Origin: Plakobranchus ocellatus
Lineage: Eukaryota; Mollusca; Gastropoda; Plakobranchidae
Length of the DNA: 29,372 nucleotides
Reading direction: 5' to 3'
Assembly (NCBI GenBank): GCA_019648995.1
Contig: BLXT01008389.1
Location: forward strand, 696,527 to 725,898
Shown one piece after another: positions 11,601 through 21,559 of the stretch. The stretch's first letter is position 1, and every line of letters begins with the position of its first letter. A program made the translations under genes and the position numbers. Below the pieces are notes generated by a model. The model did no database searches, was not told the origin of the DNA, and saw only the letters and a program-made list of their open reading frames with translations.

Positions 11601-14600
11601 TTTAGTTTGGAAAAAGGTAAAGAAAATCCTATCATCATTAAGCAAATATGATCAGCCATGGTATAGTCACGTCTTTGCTGGGCTGGGTGCATGAATGCCA
11701 TGATATGCACTGTAATTTATCCTGATTGGGCTAAACATGCACATTTATATCTTATATTGTTTTAGAATTATAAAAAGCATCCTTTTCATGCCATTTATAG
11801 ACTTTAATTGCCGATGGTATTGTGTAATAATTAAAAAGACAAATAACATACTTTTGGAAGGGAAAAAGTCCATAAATTTGTTTACATGTATTTTTATAAT
11901 TATGGATAACGACTGTAAAAGTGCTCTGAATAATCCTAAATGGCTGAAGGATGATCAGGATGATCTCCAAGCATACATATGGTAGATGAAACTTTCATGC
12001 CAAAAAATGCTTTCCCAGATAGCTAAAATCAGACACTGATGATATAAAATCTGATTTAGTTTGAAGCCCTTATGAATGCATGTGGTTTCCAAAACCAGGA
12101 TATTAGCAGGATATTCTTTAGTTTTATGTTTTGGTTTTTTTTCTTACCACTACTAAGTGGTAAGTTTTGTTTTTGTAATCTTTTTTTACCAATTAATAAT
12201 TTTGCATATTGATGGCTGGCGTATCCAACCTCTGAAATGCCTTCTTTGTGAATAGGGACTTAAGAGGTTTGATACACTTGCTACTGATAATTTACTTGCA
12301 TTTCCCTACTTCTTTTACATTATAAAGAGAGTTTTCAAAAATTTTGAGTATGTTGCATACTGATGGTGCAGTAGTGGTTTTTTTTTCTTTTGCCTCTTTC
12401 CAAAATTGTTATTGAGGTGTAAGTTTTTAAAAATGTTCAATCTGTTATTCAGGTGTGGGACTTGAGAAGTCGGCAGATGTTACAGGAGCTACGGGGACAC
12501 CATGAGGCAGTTGAGGCTTGTGTGTTCATGTTTGGTGCTGGTGTAGAGCGCCCTCTCTTGGTGGCCTCGGCCTCAAGGGATTGCACTGTAAGGCTCTGGG
12601 ATAGAGAATCTGGAGGTGAGTTTTAACAAGATACACAATCTCAATAAGGAACTGAAAGACAGAATCAGAAGTGCAAGGAACTGATTGAGCCATTCATGTA
12701 TTTAAGTCATCTTGGCATAGATTGTTCATCTAATACAGATTAGATCTGTTTGGGCTGCACAATATGACCTGAGATCTACCAATGTGTGCAAGGCTAGACT
12801 AATCATTGTAACTCACAGGGTTAAAGTATTGTGAAAATTGCATTAGAATTAGGCTACAGAGTTTGATCCTAGACCAAGAGACCTTCTTTATTTAGGTTCT
12901 TATCTAGTCTTTTCATTGTTTTCAATAAACTTTCCTTCTTTGATTGCAAGATCTGTATTATTAAGGTGCTTTTGTGTATACAAAAGAACCCAACTGTCAC
13001 CTGTGCTATTTTAATCAGCAAACTGACTTACAATGACGCAGTCACATTGTTAAAAGGAGTTTTTATTAGCACCTATAATCCGCCACATTGTGATGAGGAG
13101 TTTGCACTAGCTCTGGTAATGAAAAATGATGAGTAAATATGGGTGAATATGAAATTTTGTAATGTTTTACTGCATTGGAGTTGGTTAATGCAAATTGATT
13201 GTAAAATCGTGTGTTTTAATGATCAGTTTCATATGATTTATGTCTAAAGATGATTGATGAAAAAATGCTGATGTTGGAGAAGAAGAGTGCTCGAATAATT
13301 CAGGGCGTTTTTTTCATTTTTTTCAGCTTTAGAAATCGCTTCACTTATTTTAATGTGATTTTGTTTTTAACGTGCTTTAAAAAAATATTCAGTGGCTGTC
13401 ACTGTAGGCACAGAAGTACTCCTATAGTTTCATTATAAAAAGTTCCGTGATTTCTGTGCAATTTATTTTATTTGGATTAAGTCAATAAAGAACTATCCCT
13501 ATGATAACAGTATTAAAATATGCAGTTGTGAAGTGTGTTTTCTCAAAGGTTTGCAGATCTCAGGTTTTTGGGCCCTCCATCAGGTTAGGGCATTGGTGGA
13601 AGGGTTCAAAGGGTCTCTACAGATCTCGGGGCAGGTTGCATTGTTGCATTCTCAAAACAAGAATCAGAAGATTAAAATAAAATTACAGGGCACAGTGTGA
13701 AGAAATTAAGGTTCAGTCAAAGTATCTCAAAAGGAGCCAAAAATTGGTAAGGGGATATGAAAACGTAGTTATTGTTTCTTAAAACTCAGTACAAGTGACA
13801 CAAAAAAGGCTTTGCATCATTTTAAAAGCGGCAGAAAAATATGTCTCATCTTGATCAGAAGATTTTAGCAGTTCTGACCTAATTTTGATAAAGGCGAATT
13901 CTCCCTGGCAGCAGGACTTTTGTGCAGTATAGAAATATTATTAAAGTTTTCATCTGAAGAGAGTCTATCTTTGTGCAGTATAGAAATATTATTAAAGTTT
14001 TCATCTGAAGAGAGTGTCAAGTGATGATCAACAGAGTTATAAATATATGTAGACCATAGGCTTTGTGCCTCTGATTCTAATCAGTATACTAAAGTGGGTC
14101 CCATTCTTGATATCAGCACAATATAATTAAGAGTCTGTCTCTTAAAGCACGCAACTTTGTTGGAATAATATTGCTACTGTCTTTACTCTCAGTCCATCAG
14201 GTCTGAAGCAACCAAATTACCCTAAGTTTATTTGGGATGCAGATAAAAATCGTTTCCAGGCATGGAATATTCAATGTTGCATTAGAGACAATCTTTAATC
14301 TACAGCCACATCTTCTCTAATCTTTTAGGGTCTTTCTATTCCCTCCAACCCTCTCCATGTAAAATGAGATCTGTTCTTGAAAACGGCAGATGCTAACTGG
14401 GAGTAGGATCTTACTTTTCCTAAGCATTTCACGTTCTGAGATAGTTTGCCAACGTTTTTCACCATGTTTATTTTCATCAAATGTCGAAAAGTCCAGCTAC
14501 CTCAATAATGTTTAGAGAGGGGGCAGAAATTGATAGGAGTTCATCCGTATTTAGAGTATCAAATGATTGTTCTAAAAACAGTCCTGTTCAAATCTACACA

Positions 14601-15125
14601 CTTTCCAGATTAATGTAGATCTAATGATGAAACAAACCTTTTCTCTTTTGTCCTACATCTTTCTGCCAGCATGCTTGAGTGAGTGTCCTCTGAGTGGAGC
14701 TGGCCCATTGACATCCTTGGCCACATGTCCAGATGGAAGGTTAGTTGTGTTGTGTCAAAAACATACAAATGTAGAAACAAAAATGAGTTTCAAGACTTAA
14801 CAAAAAATGTCATGGTCTGATCGAACCTACAAATATCTCATTATTAAGCAGCTTTGTTTGGGAACTTGCCTAGTGAATTTAATGTTTTAAAATTTTAAGG
14901 CAAAAAAAGTTTGGACATTATTATATGAAATGTTTTTGCCTTATCAAAAAAATAAAGAATGAATATTATTTTTCTAGACAAAGAAAGCAATAGTGGAAGA
15001 ATGTCATCTTTTGATTACCTTTTTTTTTCTTCTGTATTTTCAGAATCTTAGTTGGTTCCTTCAACCAAGGTGTTCATATTCTTGAGAATCAGTCTGGAGT
15101 TCTGCACCCTTGGTTCCATTTCTGA
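2561..15125 (+). CDS. WDR31: WDR31 orthologue, WD40 ciliary protein (gene span, 10 coding exons)
   Basis: Joining 2561-2604, 3119-3305, 4038-4112, 5117-5258, 6506-6606, 8449-8516, 9765-9906, 12453-12615, 14670-14739 and 15044-15125 gives 1074 nt (357 residues plus stop), with every junction GT-AG and in phase. The length is close to the 367 residues I recall for human WDR31. The N-terminus MGKLFS fits an N-myristoylation consensus (Gly2, Ser6) and is followed by a Gly-rich linker (residues ~28-36). Seven WD40 blades then follow, with typical strands such as SASRDKTIKLW, SGSRDNTVRLWD and SASRDCTVRLWD. Blade 5 carries SSSNGFSGNGCEAT, the most diagnostic WDR31 segment. From family knowledge, WDR31 acts with ELMOD-type and RP2 GAPs to control ciliary IFT and BBSome traffic. 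The introns host a mariner, retroelement relics and a tandem array of decoy splice sites. The orthology is strong; tissue of expression is not visible. Confidence 0.93.
3119..3305 (+). CDS. WDR31: WDR31 coding exon 2
   Basis: The acceptor TATGACAG is followed by one base completing Arg15, and the frame runs to SGSKDG at donor GTGAGA. The later AG at 3137-3138 would break frame, which supports 3119. The exon encodes the Gly-rich linker and the first WD40 strands (residues 15-77), including VHEDAVVSVAVMLPELCLSG. Confidence 0.88.
4038..4112 (+). CDS. WDR31: WDR31 coding exon 3
   Basis: Twenty-five codons (residues 78-102), phase 0 on both sides. VVRLYDFHRQNLVESWSGHN closes blade 1 and supplies the GH start of blade 2. 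The acceptor is TTTTCTCAG and the donor GTGACA. Confidence 0.88.
4641..5168 (+). repeat. tandem array of ~67-bp units copied from the exon 4 splice junction
   Basis: About seven degenerate units start near 4646, 4715, 4783, 4848, 4915, 4981 and 5049 and lead directly into the real exon at 5117; spacings are 65-69 bp. Each unit reads CAG, then a variant of GTGTGCTAYGGTGCCTCATG, then CAATCATATTTT and ATGACAATTAT, then a CA-rich tail. Exon 4 begins with the same words (GTGTGCTACGGTGCCTCGTG, TATATTCAGTG, CGTGACAAA), so the unit contains the 3' splice site plus roughly the first 45 bp of exon 4. Open frames in this array (4562-4969, 4668-4955) are repeat translations, not genes. Confidence 0.88.
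5117..5258 (+). CDS. WDR31: WDR31 coding exon 4
   Basis: Encodes VCYGASCNGIFSASRDKT and on to HTLVVSAIHFNA (residues 103-149 plus one base), covering blade 2 and the start of blade 3. The donor is GTTTGA. Its acceptor, ACACACAG, lacks a pyrimidine tract and is the last of a ladder of near-identical acceptors. Only this one leads into an open WD40 frame. Confidence 0.9.
5259..6505 (+). other. WDR31 intron 4
   Basis: A GT-AG intron without a recognisable gene or element. Near its 3' end a second AG (GCAG at 6521-6524) lies inside exon 5; using it would give a stop within eight codons, so 6506 is the correct exon start. Confidence 0.6.
6506..6606 (+). CDS. WDR31: WDR31 coding exon 5
   Basis: Two bases complete Asp150, then SSCLCSGSRDNTVRLWDVES and on to IPQNL (to residue 183), the core of blade 3. 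The donor is GTGAGT. The structural Asp and the terminal WD dipeptide are present. Confidence 0.92.
7085..7275 (+). mobile_element. non-LTR retrotransposon 3'-end relic, copy 1
   Basis: From 7115 the frame reads VEGKYRRGRQRTADMKSELI before a stop. EGKxRRGRQR is the basic motif seen near the C-terminus of many non-LTR retrotransposon reverse transcriptases. The following ~110 bp (AACTCATAGGCAATAGATAA through TTTAGTGGAG to TTTCAGAC) align by eye with 21721-21857 in the other gene, in the same orientation. So this is a dispersed, decayed element end. It lies in WDR31 intron 5. Confidence 0.6.
8449..8516 (+). CDS. WDR31: WDR31 coding exon 6
   Basis: Encodes VTGVKFVPGSSLLVQTGEDK and EV plus two bases of Arg206, part of blade 4. 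The acceptor has a good pyrimidine tract (TTTTTTCCCGTCTGCACAG) and the donor is GTAAAG. Confidence 0.9.
9765..9906 (+). CDS. WDR31: WDR31 coding exon 7
   Basis: Completes Arg206, then IFDLRCLEPVF, YIQMCCDVSQDGHYICSSSN and GFSGNGCEAT to residue 253. This finishes blade 4 and makes most of blade 5. It is the segment that identifies the protein as WDR31 rather than another WD40 protein. The donor is GTAAGG, only 48 bases before a mariner insertion. Confidence 0.93.
9955..9980 (+). repeat. mariner left terminal inverted repeat
   Basis: Twenty-six bases containing GAGGGCAGGCTGATAATTAA. They match the reverse complement of the right repeat except at the outermost base (C here, G there). Confidence 0.95.
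10071..11126 (-). pseudogene. mariner transposase, disrupted by five in-frame TGA codons
   Basis: From ATG 11126 to TAG at 10071-10073 there are 352 codons in one uninterrupted frame, the usual mariner length, with no indel. Landmarks in order are an N-terminal helix-turn-helix (KQRSVIEFLAAEGCSAANI), WVPRQL (family WVPHEL), TGEEFWVHHY, SERY, LQHDNA and YSPDLAPSDYHLF. The second and third catalytic Asp (codons 254 and 289) are 34 residues apart. The first catalytic position appears as Glu (codon 163, TGEE instead of TGDE). TGA interrupts codons 32, 48, 108, 257 and 318 (at 11033, 10985, 10805, 10358, 10175). These are probably former CGA Arg codons lost by CpG transition. The copy cannot encode an active enzyme. 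Confidence 0.93.
11291..11316 (-). repeat. mariner right terminal inverted repeat
   Basis: The inverted counterpart of 9955-9980, followed directly by the TA target duplication. Confidence 0.95.
12143..12164. repeat. short perfect inverted repeat (hairpin)
   Basis: CTTACCAC, a six-base loop, then GTGGTAAG: an 8-bp perfect stem in WDR31 intron 7. Such stems occur by chance, and no role is implied. Confidence 0.4.
12453..12615 (+). CDS. WDR31: WDR31 coding exon 8
   Basis: VWDLRSRQMLQELRGHHEAV opens it and SASRDCTVRLWDRESG closes it (residues 254-307 plus one base). It ends blade 5 and makes blade 6. The acceptor is TGTTATTCAG and the donor GTGAGT. Confidence 0.92.
13554..13640 (-). mobile_element. 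dispersed SINE-like repeat, copy 1
   Basis: GATCTCAGG, GGGCCCTCCATCAGG, AGGGCATTGGTGG and CAGATCTCGGGG align in order with 18606-18715. This copy is the more decayed of the two. On the minus strand the middle of the fuller copy resembles a tRNA T-arm/B-box followed by CCCCGCCACC, suggesting a tRNA-derived SINE. It lies in WDR31 intron 8. Confidence 0.5.
13919..14016. repeat. recent 51-bp tandem duplication
   Basis: TTTGTGCAGTATAGAAATAT and the next 26 bases occur at 13919 and again at 13970 with no difference over about 46 bases, joined by CTATC. The lack of divergence points to a recent event or an assembly duplication. It lies in intron 8. Confidence 0.9.
14670..14739 (+). CDS. WDR31: WDR31 coding exon 9
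   Basis: Two bases complete Ala308, then CLSECPLSGAGPLTSLATCP and DG plus two bases of Arg331. The GxGPLTSLA motif matches the last blade of WDR31. The donor is GTTAGT. Confidence 0.9.
15044..15125 (+). CDS. WDR31: WDR31 coding exon 10 and stop
   Basis: ILVGSFNQGVHILEN and a short C-terminus ending in LHPWFHF, stop TGA at 15123-15125. It completes blade 7. The acceptor has a strong T-rich tract (CTTCTGTATTTTCAG). Confidence 0.92.
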
Positions 15126-15880
15126 TTTTAGTCTCAAGCCCCTTGTGTCTCAGTGTCACTAGTGTTGGAGGAGGATAACTGCAGTGACTGAAGAAGTCTG
15201 CATCTTTGTATTCTTTGCTCTGCTTAGATAGACTTGTTTTGATCTTTGCTTTTTAATGCAATTTGCATCAAAAGAAGTTTTTTTTCTTTTTGAGTTTTGA
15301 GCTAATTGTCTACAAGATAGTGATCTCAGGCTTACAGGCATTTGTTATATCAAGGCACAGGTGGCAGGACAAAATTGTAATGAATGGAGGATTATAAAAG
15401 TGAATTGTAACAACTTAACACATACACAGTTGATTTACAAAGCTAAAAAGAGAAAGTTTCTTGAGAGCCAAGCAGAGTAATGAGGAGCTACATAATACCG
15501 ACTGCAGAGTGTCTGCTTCATTAGTTTTTATTTATTTGTTAAAGCCTTTCCAAACTTTTTTTTATTACATTTTATTATAGCATTGTTTTCCCACCCACAC
15601 AATAATTGTTATAACGATTGTTGTGCATTAAATGTTCTTGCACTATCTACTTATAGGATGATTCTACTGGAATCAAGTTTGTGCTATGTTACAGTTCACT
15701 TCAAGTAAAAGCTGTGTATAGCATTGTGAACCAGAGAGAATATAACTATCATGTGTGTTTGCCAAAGGGATTGCCAAAAGGCTGGTTATCAATTGTGTTG
15801 AAGAAAGATTTTCTTCAAGTTCTGTAAAGAAATCAAATATAAATAATAATTTATGATGTGTAACGCTATGAAGAGTAATG

Positions 15881-16280
15881 CTTTACTGAAAATATACATT
15901 TGTCAGTTTTGGGCATCTCCTTGCTGAAAACTTTACTGAAAATATACATTTATCAGTTTTGGGCATCTTCTTGCTGAAAGCTTTACTGAAAATATACATT
16001 TGTCAGTTTTGGGCATCTTCTTGCTGAAAACTTTACTGAGAATATACATTTATCAGTTTTGAGCATCTTCTTGCTGAAAGCTTTACTGAGAATATACATT
16101 TATCAGTTTTGAGCATCTTCTTGCTGAAAGCTTTACTGAAAATATATATATGTATCAGTTTTGGGCATCTTCTTGCTGAAAGCTTTACTGAAAATATACA
16201 TGTATCTGCTTTGGGCATCTTCTTGCTAAAAGCTTTACTGGACATATACATGTATCAGTTTTTGGGCATCTTCTTGCTGA
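15881..16280 (+). repeat. 50-bp tandem array, about 8 units
   Basis: Units begin CTTTACTGAAAATATACATT and end CATCTTCTTGCTGAAAG. They start at 15881, 15931, 15981, 16031, 16081 and 16131, then after a 2-bp slip near 16183 and 16233. Divergence is low and adjacent units share variants (GAGCATC in units 4 and 5), as expected of local unequal exchange. Open frames on both strands here are repeat translations. Confidence 0.95.
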
Positions 16281-16995
16281 ACCAAATGTGAAAATTCACC
16301 AAAAAAAAAAAAGATGTTTTGAGGTAAAGCTTTTCAATGGAAAAACAAAATTTTATAATTGTAGAGAATACAAACCATAATATGTTTCAAGTTGCGTCAA
16401 ACTTTGCAAGACTCTCCCTAAGAGTTTGGGCAGAATTTTTAGGTAAAATGTAAACATTATTTAGTTAAGACATTAGTTGCTGCCTGCTGCAAAACATCTC
16501 ATTTTGCTATCTCACTACACAAAAGCTGTGGGAGCAACCATCCACTAATACTTAAAGATTGCCTACCACAAGGTAAAGAGATACAGAGTGTTTTGTTCAC
16601 CTCAGGCAAGTGGTGGTATCTGACTTTTAGGATGAGACGAATGATATCTGGTGTTTTGATCTTTCATGCCTGACAATGATGGAATTTGCCTATTGGCAAT
16701 TGCTTAGTTCTAGCTGTGTGGTGATTCCAAAGCATATATCATGGAGATAGATTGCATTTAAGATAGCTGCCCGAAGACATGAAAGTTGTCTAGTTCAACA
16801 TGTATTGCCTTTTTTTTCACTCTCATGACTTATATAGACCTTGACATTGTCTTGTTCTCAGCCCTTGAATTAAATATGTAGCATTAAATGCTAATAATAA
16901 TAGGTCCTCAAAATGAGCTGACCTGTGGCTTTATAGTATTTTTACCCCTGGTTTCATAATCCATTTTCAAAGTCTTGAATTGTATAAGTATTCAA

Positions 16996-17001
16996 AATAA
17001 A
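16996..17001 (+). terminator. candidate polyadenylation signal AATAAA
   Basis: The first canonical AATAAA on the plus strand after the WDR31 stop, followed by GT-containing sequence (AGTATAACAGTGCTTGG). It is plausible but not decisive. Confidence 0.3.
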
Positions 17002-17301
17002 GTATAACAGTGCTTGGTAAGATCTGCATTAAATTTTAAATGTTATGCAAAGATTTTTAATATTTTAGCTTTTTGCAAAAAGCTTTTGTAAGAATGAAAA
17101 TTTGTTTGATCTGCATTTTTTCCCCTACTTATGTTGTTTGCTATAGCATTTATAGACTGATCTCACGGTTTGGAAATATATATTTATAGGTATATGTCTA
17201 TTTTAAAAAAAGGTAAAAGAGACAAATTAGCACCAAATTTTGTTTTTCGATGACTAGTTATACAAAATGTTTTAGCATGCTGCACTTTTAGTCAAAATCA
17301 A

Positions 17302-17315
17302 GCCGATATATCGGC
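17302..17315. repeat. 14-bp perfect palindrome
   Basis: GCCGATATATCGGC reads the same on both strands. It is unusually GC-tipped for its surroundings. About 40 bp on, TATGCCTATATGTTGGCGC looks like a decayed relative of the same phrase, so this may be a remnant of a dispersed repeat. Confidence 0.5.
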
Positions 17316-18605
17316 GCAAATTTTCATCCCCATCCAGACGTATGCCTATATGTTGGCGCTGACAGGTCTCTCTATTCTTGCCTCTTGAGCATGTATTCTG
17401 TCTGCATCAAAAAAAAAAATCCGTCTTGAAAGACTTAACTATATACTATATGTTTTTTTCAAAATAATTAATCTTTGTAAATACTTGCTCAATTTAAAAA
17501 TTTTTTTTTTGATTTGTTAAGACTGTTTATGCTTGATGTCTAAGAGAGAAAAATTAGTTTTCTTCAATTTCGATTCTTCAACAAAATCAAAGCATATTTT
17601 CTAGCCTGAGATAGTGAAAAATTTATTTGGCAGTTCCAAATTAATTATATTATTGTATGTTTCAAAATTCATTTTTGGGCTTGAAGATAACTTGTACTTG
17701 TTCCAATCTTATACTTTTTCCTTACATTTTTTCCTGTCCCGTCCAGCTTGCCATGCACATTATTTATATTATTTTGACTCTACATTTCATGAGTATTTTA
17801 CACACAAGTCTTATAAAATCTTATTCCGTCTACCCATATATTAAATTCTTGCTCATCGTCATAATATATCATCATTTTAATTTTTTCTTTGTAAAGGATG
17901 TGTTGTTACTCTACAAGTACATGCTGCGTTTTTGATTTTGATGAAGAGAAATTTATGTAAACTAATCTTACCAACTGCACAAAGCCTTGCTAAACTTTTA
18001 CACCATCATGAGAAAAAAAAATTTTATTTCATTTTTTTTAATGTCGTACAATTTTCTTCAACTCCATGTGATAATAAAAAAATTTTAAAAGGTAAAGTAC
18101 AGCCTTTTTTATTTTTGTACTTTGTGTTCTAAGACCTGTTACTTGTGCGTTTGCGTTTAAGGAACAGGGAGGGCAATACTGACAATGACATGTTCATGAT
18201 ATGTTAAATTTCCTGACAAAACAAGGCCGACACCAAGAGAGGAATTAACCCTTTGACCTATACTCATGTACTTAGAAATGTTATTTTGAAGTCTCTGAGA
18301 ATTGTGGCAGTGAATTTAAGCAAACACATATTCTCAAATCACTTATCCAGTTCTACTTTTTTGGCTGAACACTTAGTTTTGAACTACCACCAGGGTGTAT
18401 AAATTGTGTGGCTCCTTGTTTTTTGGAAAAAATGGGCTAAGCCAATGCATTTAACTTAGAAAGGGAGACAAGGCATAGGTGAGGAGCAACAAAGGAATGA
18501 GATAACCTTATACCTTGTCTCGCACTATAGGGTTGGAGATGGGAAGGATTTAGATGGTCTGGAATCAACTGTCTCACTCTTAAGGTTTGATTTTTGTGTC
18601 AAGTC

Positions 18606-18720
18606 AACAACAAGGTGATCTCAGGCTTTCAGGCCCTCCTTCAAGCCAGGGCGTCGGTGGCGGGGCTAGAATCCGCAACCGAAGGATCCCTGCAGATCTC
18701 AGGGAGGTTTCACTCTTAAA
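18606..18720 (-). mobile_element. dispersed SINE-like repeat, copy 2 (tRNA-related?)
   Basis: The fuller of two copies (see 13554-13640), and GC-rich against an AT-rich background. On the minus strand CGGTTGCGGATTCTAGCCCC resembles a tRNA B-box and is followed by GCCACC. The plus-strand frame (QQGDLRLSGPP, GGGARIRNRRIPADLR) is of a type I recall as a repeat-derived peptide in heterobranch gastropod gene sets; I could not verify that here. Not a gene. Confidence 0.55.
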
Positions 18721-20280
18721 GCAAAATAGAATATTATTAGAATTGAAAGTAAGCAAGCACCCTTTGCCTGTGAAGTCACGTCAAACATAATTTGACAATG
18801 GGGGCTTAAGGCAGGATGCAGGAATCACTGCAATCAGCTCCTGATATTTTAGCTTTGCCTTGTCTTCCCCAGGCAGGAACAATTAAGAAAAAAAAAAAAA
18901 ACTTGTAACGCTCACTGGGGTCAGATTTATTGGTCAGAAGGGGTTCTGCCTGAGCAGGAAATTTATCTGTGCTCTTGCTCATTGCCAGTGTTCGGCGATT
19001 TAGATGCTTTGAAAGTCAACTTAAACCTTTATAAGTTTTGTCTTGCTTTCCTTGGTCAGGAGCACTTAAATATGGAATGAAATACAATTTCTAATGTTTG
19101 TTTTGTTTGAATAACATCAATTAAAGGCAAAGGCAGCACCTAATATCAATTCTAAAAAAACACTCCTATGCAAAAACTCACATATCGGTCAAAATCTCAA
19201 TAGCAAAATGCAAATCAACACAAATTTGGTCAACAATACCTTTAAAAATTCTTATTTTTTCTCCACTACTTGCAATATTAAAACATTTTTCTTTATAAGT
19301 ATTTTATCATAATTTTTGTTAGCATATAAATCAACATTTTTGCGAGCTGCAATTTTTGAGAAAAATCACAGACTACTAAAAGATGTGCTATGCTGTGCAC
19401 CACATTTACAGACAGTTGAAAACTGGCTCAAGAACTATAATATATCAATAAAAAAAATTATATTGTAAGAAAAATACATTTAAATATTAAAGGGAAAATT
19501 GTGTATCACGAAAATTAATTACACTGAATGGTGAACTCCAATTACAATGAGTCTATAAATTAACCAACTTTCTACATTATTAGCAGAATTAGGTGCCCCA
19601 TGACAAACTTACAAAACATCATGGGCCAAAGTTTAATCAAATTTCTCAAATTGCTTGGGATAATAAGAATTTTTTCTCATCTCTGTCTTTATTTTATCTG
19701 AGATCATGAATTGAGTAGCAGCCTCACAAAGTGAATCAAACTCTGGGTCTACATCATTGAGATCAAATTCAAATTTTTAAAAAGGACTGTCACTAAATCA
19801 TCAATGTAATGTATTATAATTTTTCCAACTCTTTAAGTAATAAAATATCTATGGCGCACCTTTTCAAATATGTGAAATTATTGAATGAAATTTCTTTCGA
19901 AGACTGGAAATAAGGAAACCCATAGAAATGCAGACAACAGAAGCACTGTTAAATATAGAAAAGCGAATTGATTTCACCCCTCTAACTTTGGTTTTCATTT
20001 AACCCTATTTTTGTCAGTGGTAAACTTGTGGCTTGTCAGGGGCAATTTTGTAAATATATATATGGTCGGAATATTCAATACAATCTATTGAATAACTTGT
20101 GGACAGAAACAATAAAAAAGTATATTTTGAACTCTGCAAATATACTTGGTAGTATTTTGAATTTGAGACAGCAAGAAATCGTTTGGCCACATAATTGCGG
20201 ATTTAGTCAGCAGATGCCAGGATTGGAGTTAAAATCAATCATGCAAAACCACAGATTATTCATTTTGTGAGACTACTATA

Positions 20281-20355
20281 CAACTATCTCTCATACCACA
20301 CTTTTTACAACTATCTCTCACACCACACTTTTTACAACTATCTCTCATACCATAC
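20281..20355. repeat. 27-bp tandem repeat, about 2.8 copies
   Basis: CAACTATCTCTCATACCACA plus CTTTTTA repeats at 20281, 20308 and 20335 with one or two differences. Confidence 0.92.
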
Positions 20356-20401
20356 TTAAAAAATATAAACCAACAGAACCAACATACTTTTTTTCTGTAA
20401 A

Positions 20402-20407
20402 TTTATT
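20402..20407 (-). terminator. candidate CSNK2B polyadenylation signal (AATAAA)
   Basis: TTTATT on the plus strand is AATAAA on the CSNK2B strand, about 1.15 kb past the stop. A nearer ATTAAA lies at 21494-21489, only 66 bases after the stop. Either could be used. Confidence 0.3.
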
Positions 20408-21559
20408 TTTCTCATCTCATTAACTTTCCTCTCAAAATTTACACTTACACAAGAAAGAAATTTTAAACATTATTACAACTAAGAACAGAAATAAAACAAT
20501 AATGAAACTGGTTTCCAAATAAAAAAAAAATAATAATAATATTAATACTGTTTTATCATTCTAATTTGGCCCCAAATCTATTTAAAATTCCTGGCAAAAG
20601 AACATGGGACCTCACATATTAAAGAAGTATATTTACAGTGGTATTCAAGTTCAAGTAGTGAAAGATTTCACATGATTTTCTATTAACGAAAAAATTTGGA
20701 CAAAGGAAAAAAAAAAGGGGGGAAAAGTACATAACAATCAGATTAGTCATCCCCAGGCGAAATCTACAGCAGAATCTAGATAGTTTTTTTGATGTCCTTG
20801 CAGCACATATTCAAAACTTCGTTCAAGCATAACAGTTTTACAGGCATTCACAACATGATTATGACAAAAAATTACCATGCCTACTAAACCTGATGGAGCC
20901 ACACTCATTTACTGTGTGTATGGAAAAAAAAAGTTTTATAGCATACAAATGCAGCATATGTTCACTCACCAGCAAACAAGACCAATAAATACAACTACCA
21001 CATCAGCAAGTTTGGCATTCAACTTGAGTATCCCTCGTCAGCATGACAGCAAATTTCATGCAGCCACAGAGGAGAGCTTAAAAATTATTTTACAGGCTTC
21101 AAAAACTGGCCATCCCTTTCAAACACATAAATAAACCCCAACATTAAAAGTCCTTGTCCTTTCCTATATTTTTTTTACAAATCATGGTGTAGAAAAAAAG
21201 AACAACTAGCTTGCATTACTTTAATCTTTACAGTTAATGCAAGGCAAAGAAAAAAATCCACTTAAAACATAAACTTGCTTTAACGAGTATGATTTTCAAT
21301 GTCTTAATAAAAAAAAACAACAAAATTATGGCAAAATATCTACACAAACAAAAAAAACTCAATTAAAATATAATTTAAAATAGAAATGAAAATTGCAGTT
21401 TGATGAAAGAGAAAGATGATGAGAATAAAAACTTTCAACTGACTGTGTCTTTGAACAGTCAAGAGTACGCCTATCTATAGAGTTGCACTTTAATCCCTCT
21501 CAAATCCCCGTCCCAACCCACTTATCCAATCCTCCGTGGAGACATCGGGCGCTGGCATT

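Larger units (their letters stand above)
15126..17001 (+). other. WDR31 3' untranslated / downstream region
   Basis: No coding potential. Candidate polyadenylation hexamers are ATTAAA at 15627-15632 and AATAAA at 16996-17001. If the second is used, the 50-bp tandem array at 15881-16280 is part of the 3' UTR. A short match (about 15319-15339) to the SINE-like repeat at 18606 is also present. Transcript ends cannot be fixed from sequence. Confidence 0.45.
17002..20401. other. intergenic region between convergent genes
   Basis: Very AT-rich, with many homopolymer runs. The short open frames (17614-17935, 17932-18132, 20028-20270) show no recognisable motif and low-complexity composition. Contents I can name are the palindrome at 17302-17315, a SINE-like repeat at 18606-18720 and a 27-bp tandem repeat at 20281-20355. 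I see no gene. Confidence 0.55.

Noticed and set aside
16033-16291. Repetitive open frames on both strands
   Set aside because: They are translations of the 50-bp tandem array, with no start context or non-repeat sequence.
18587-18790. 67-codon plus-strand open frame
   Set aside because: It overlaps a dispersed SINE-like repeat that has another copy at 13554-13640, so the peptide is repeat-derived.
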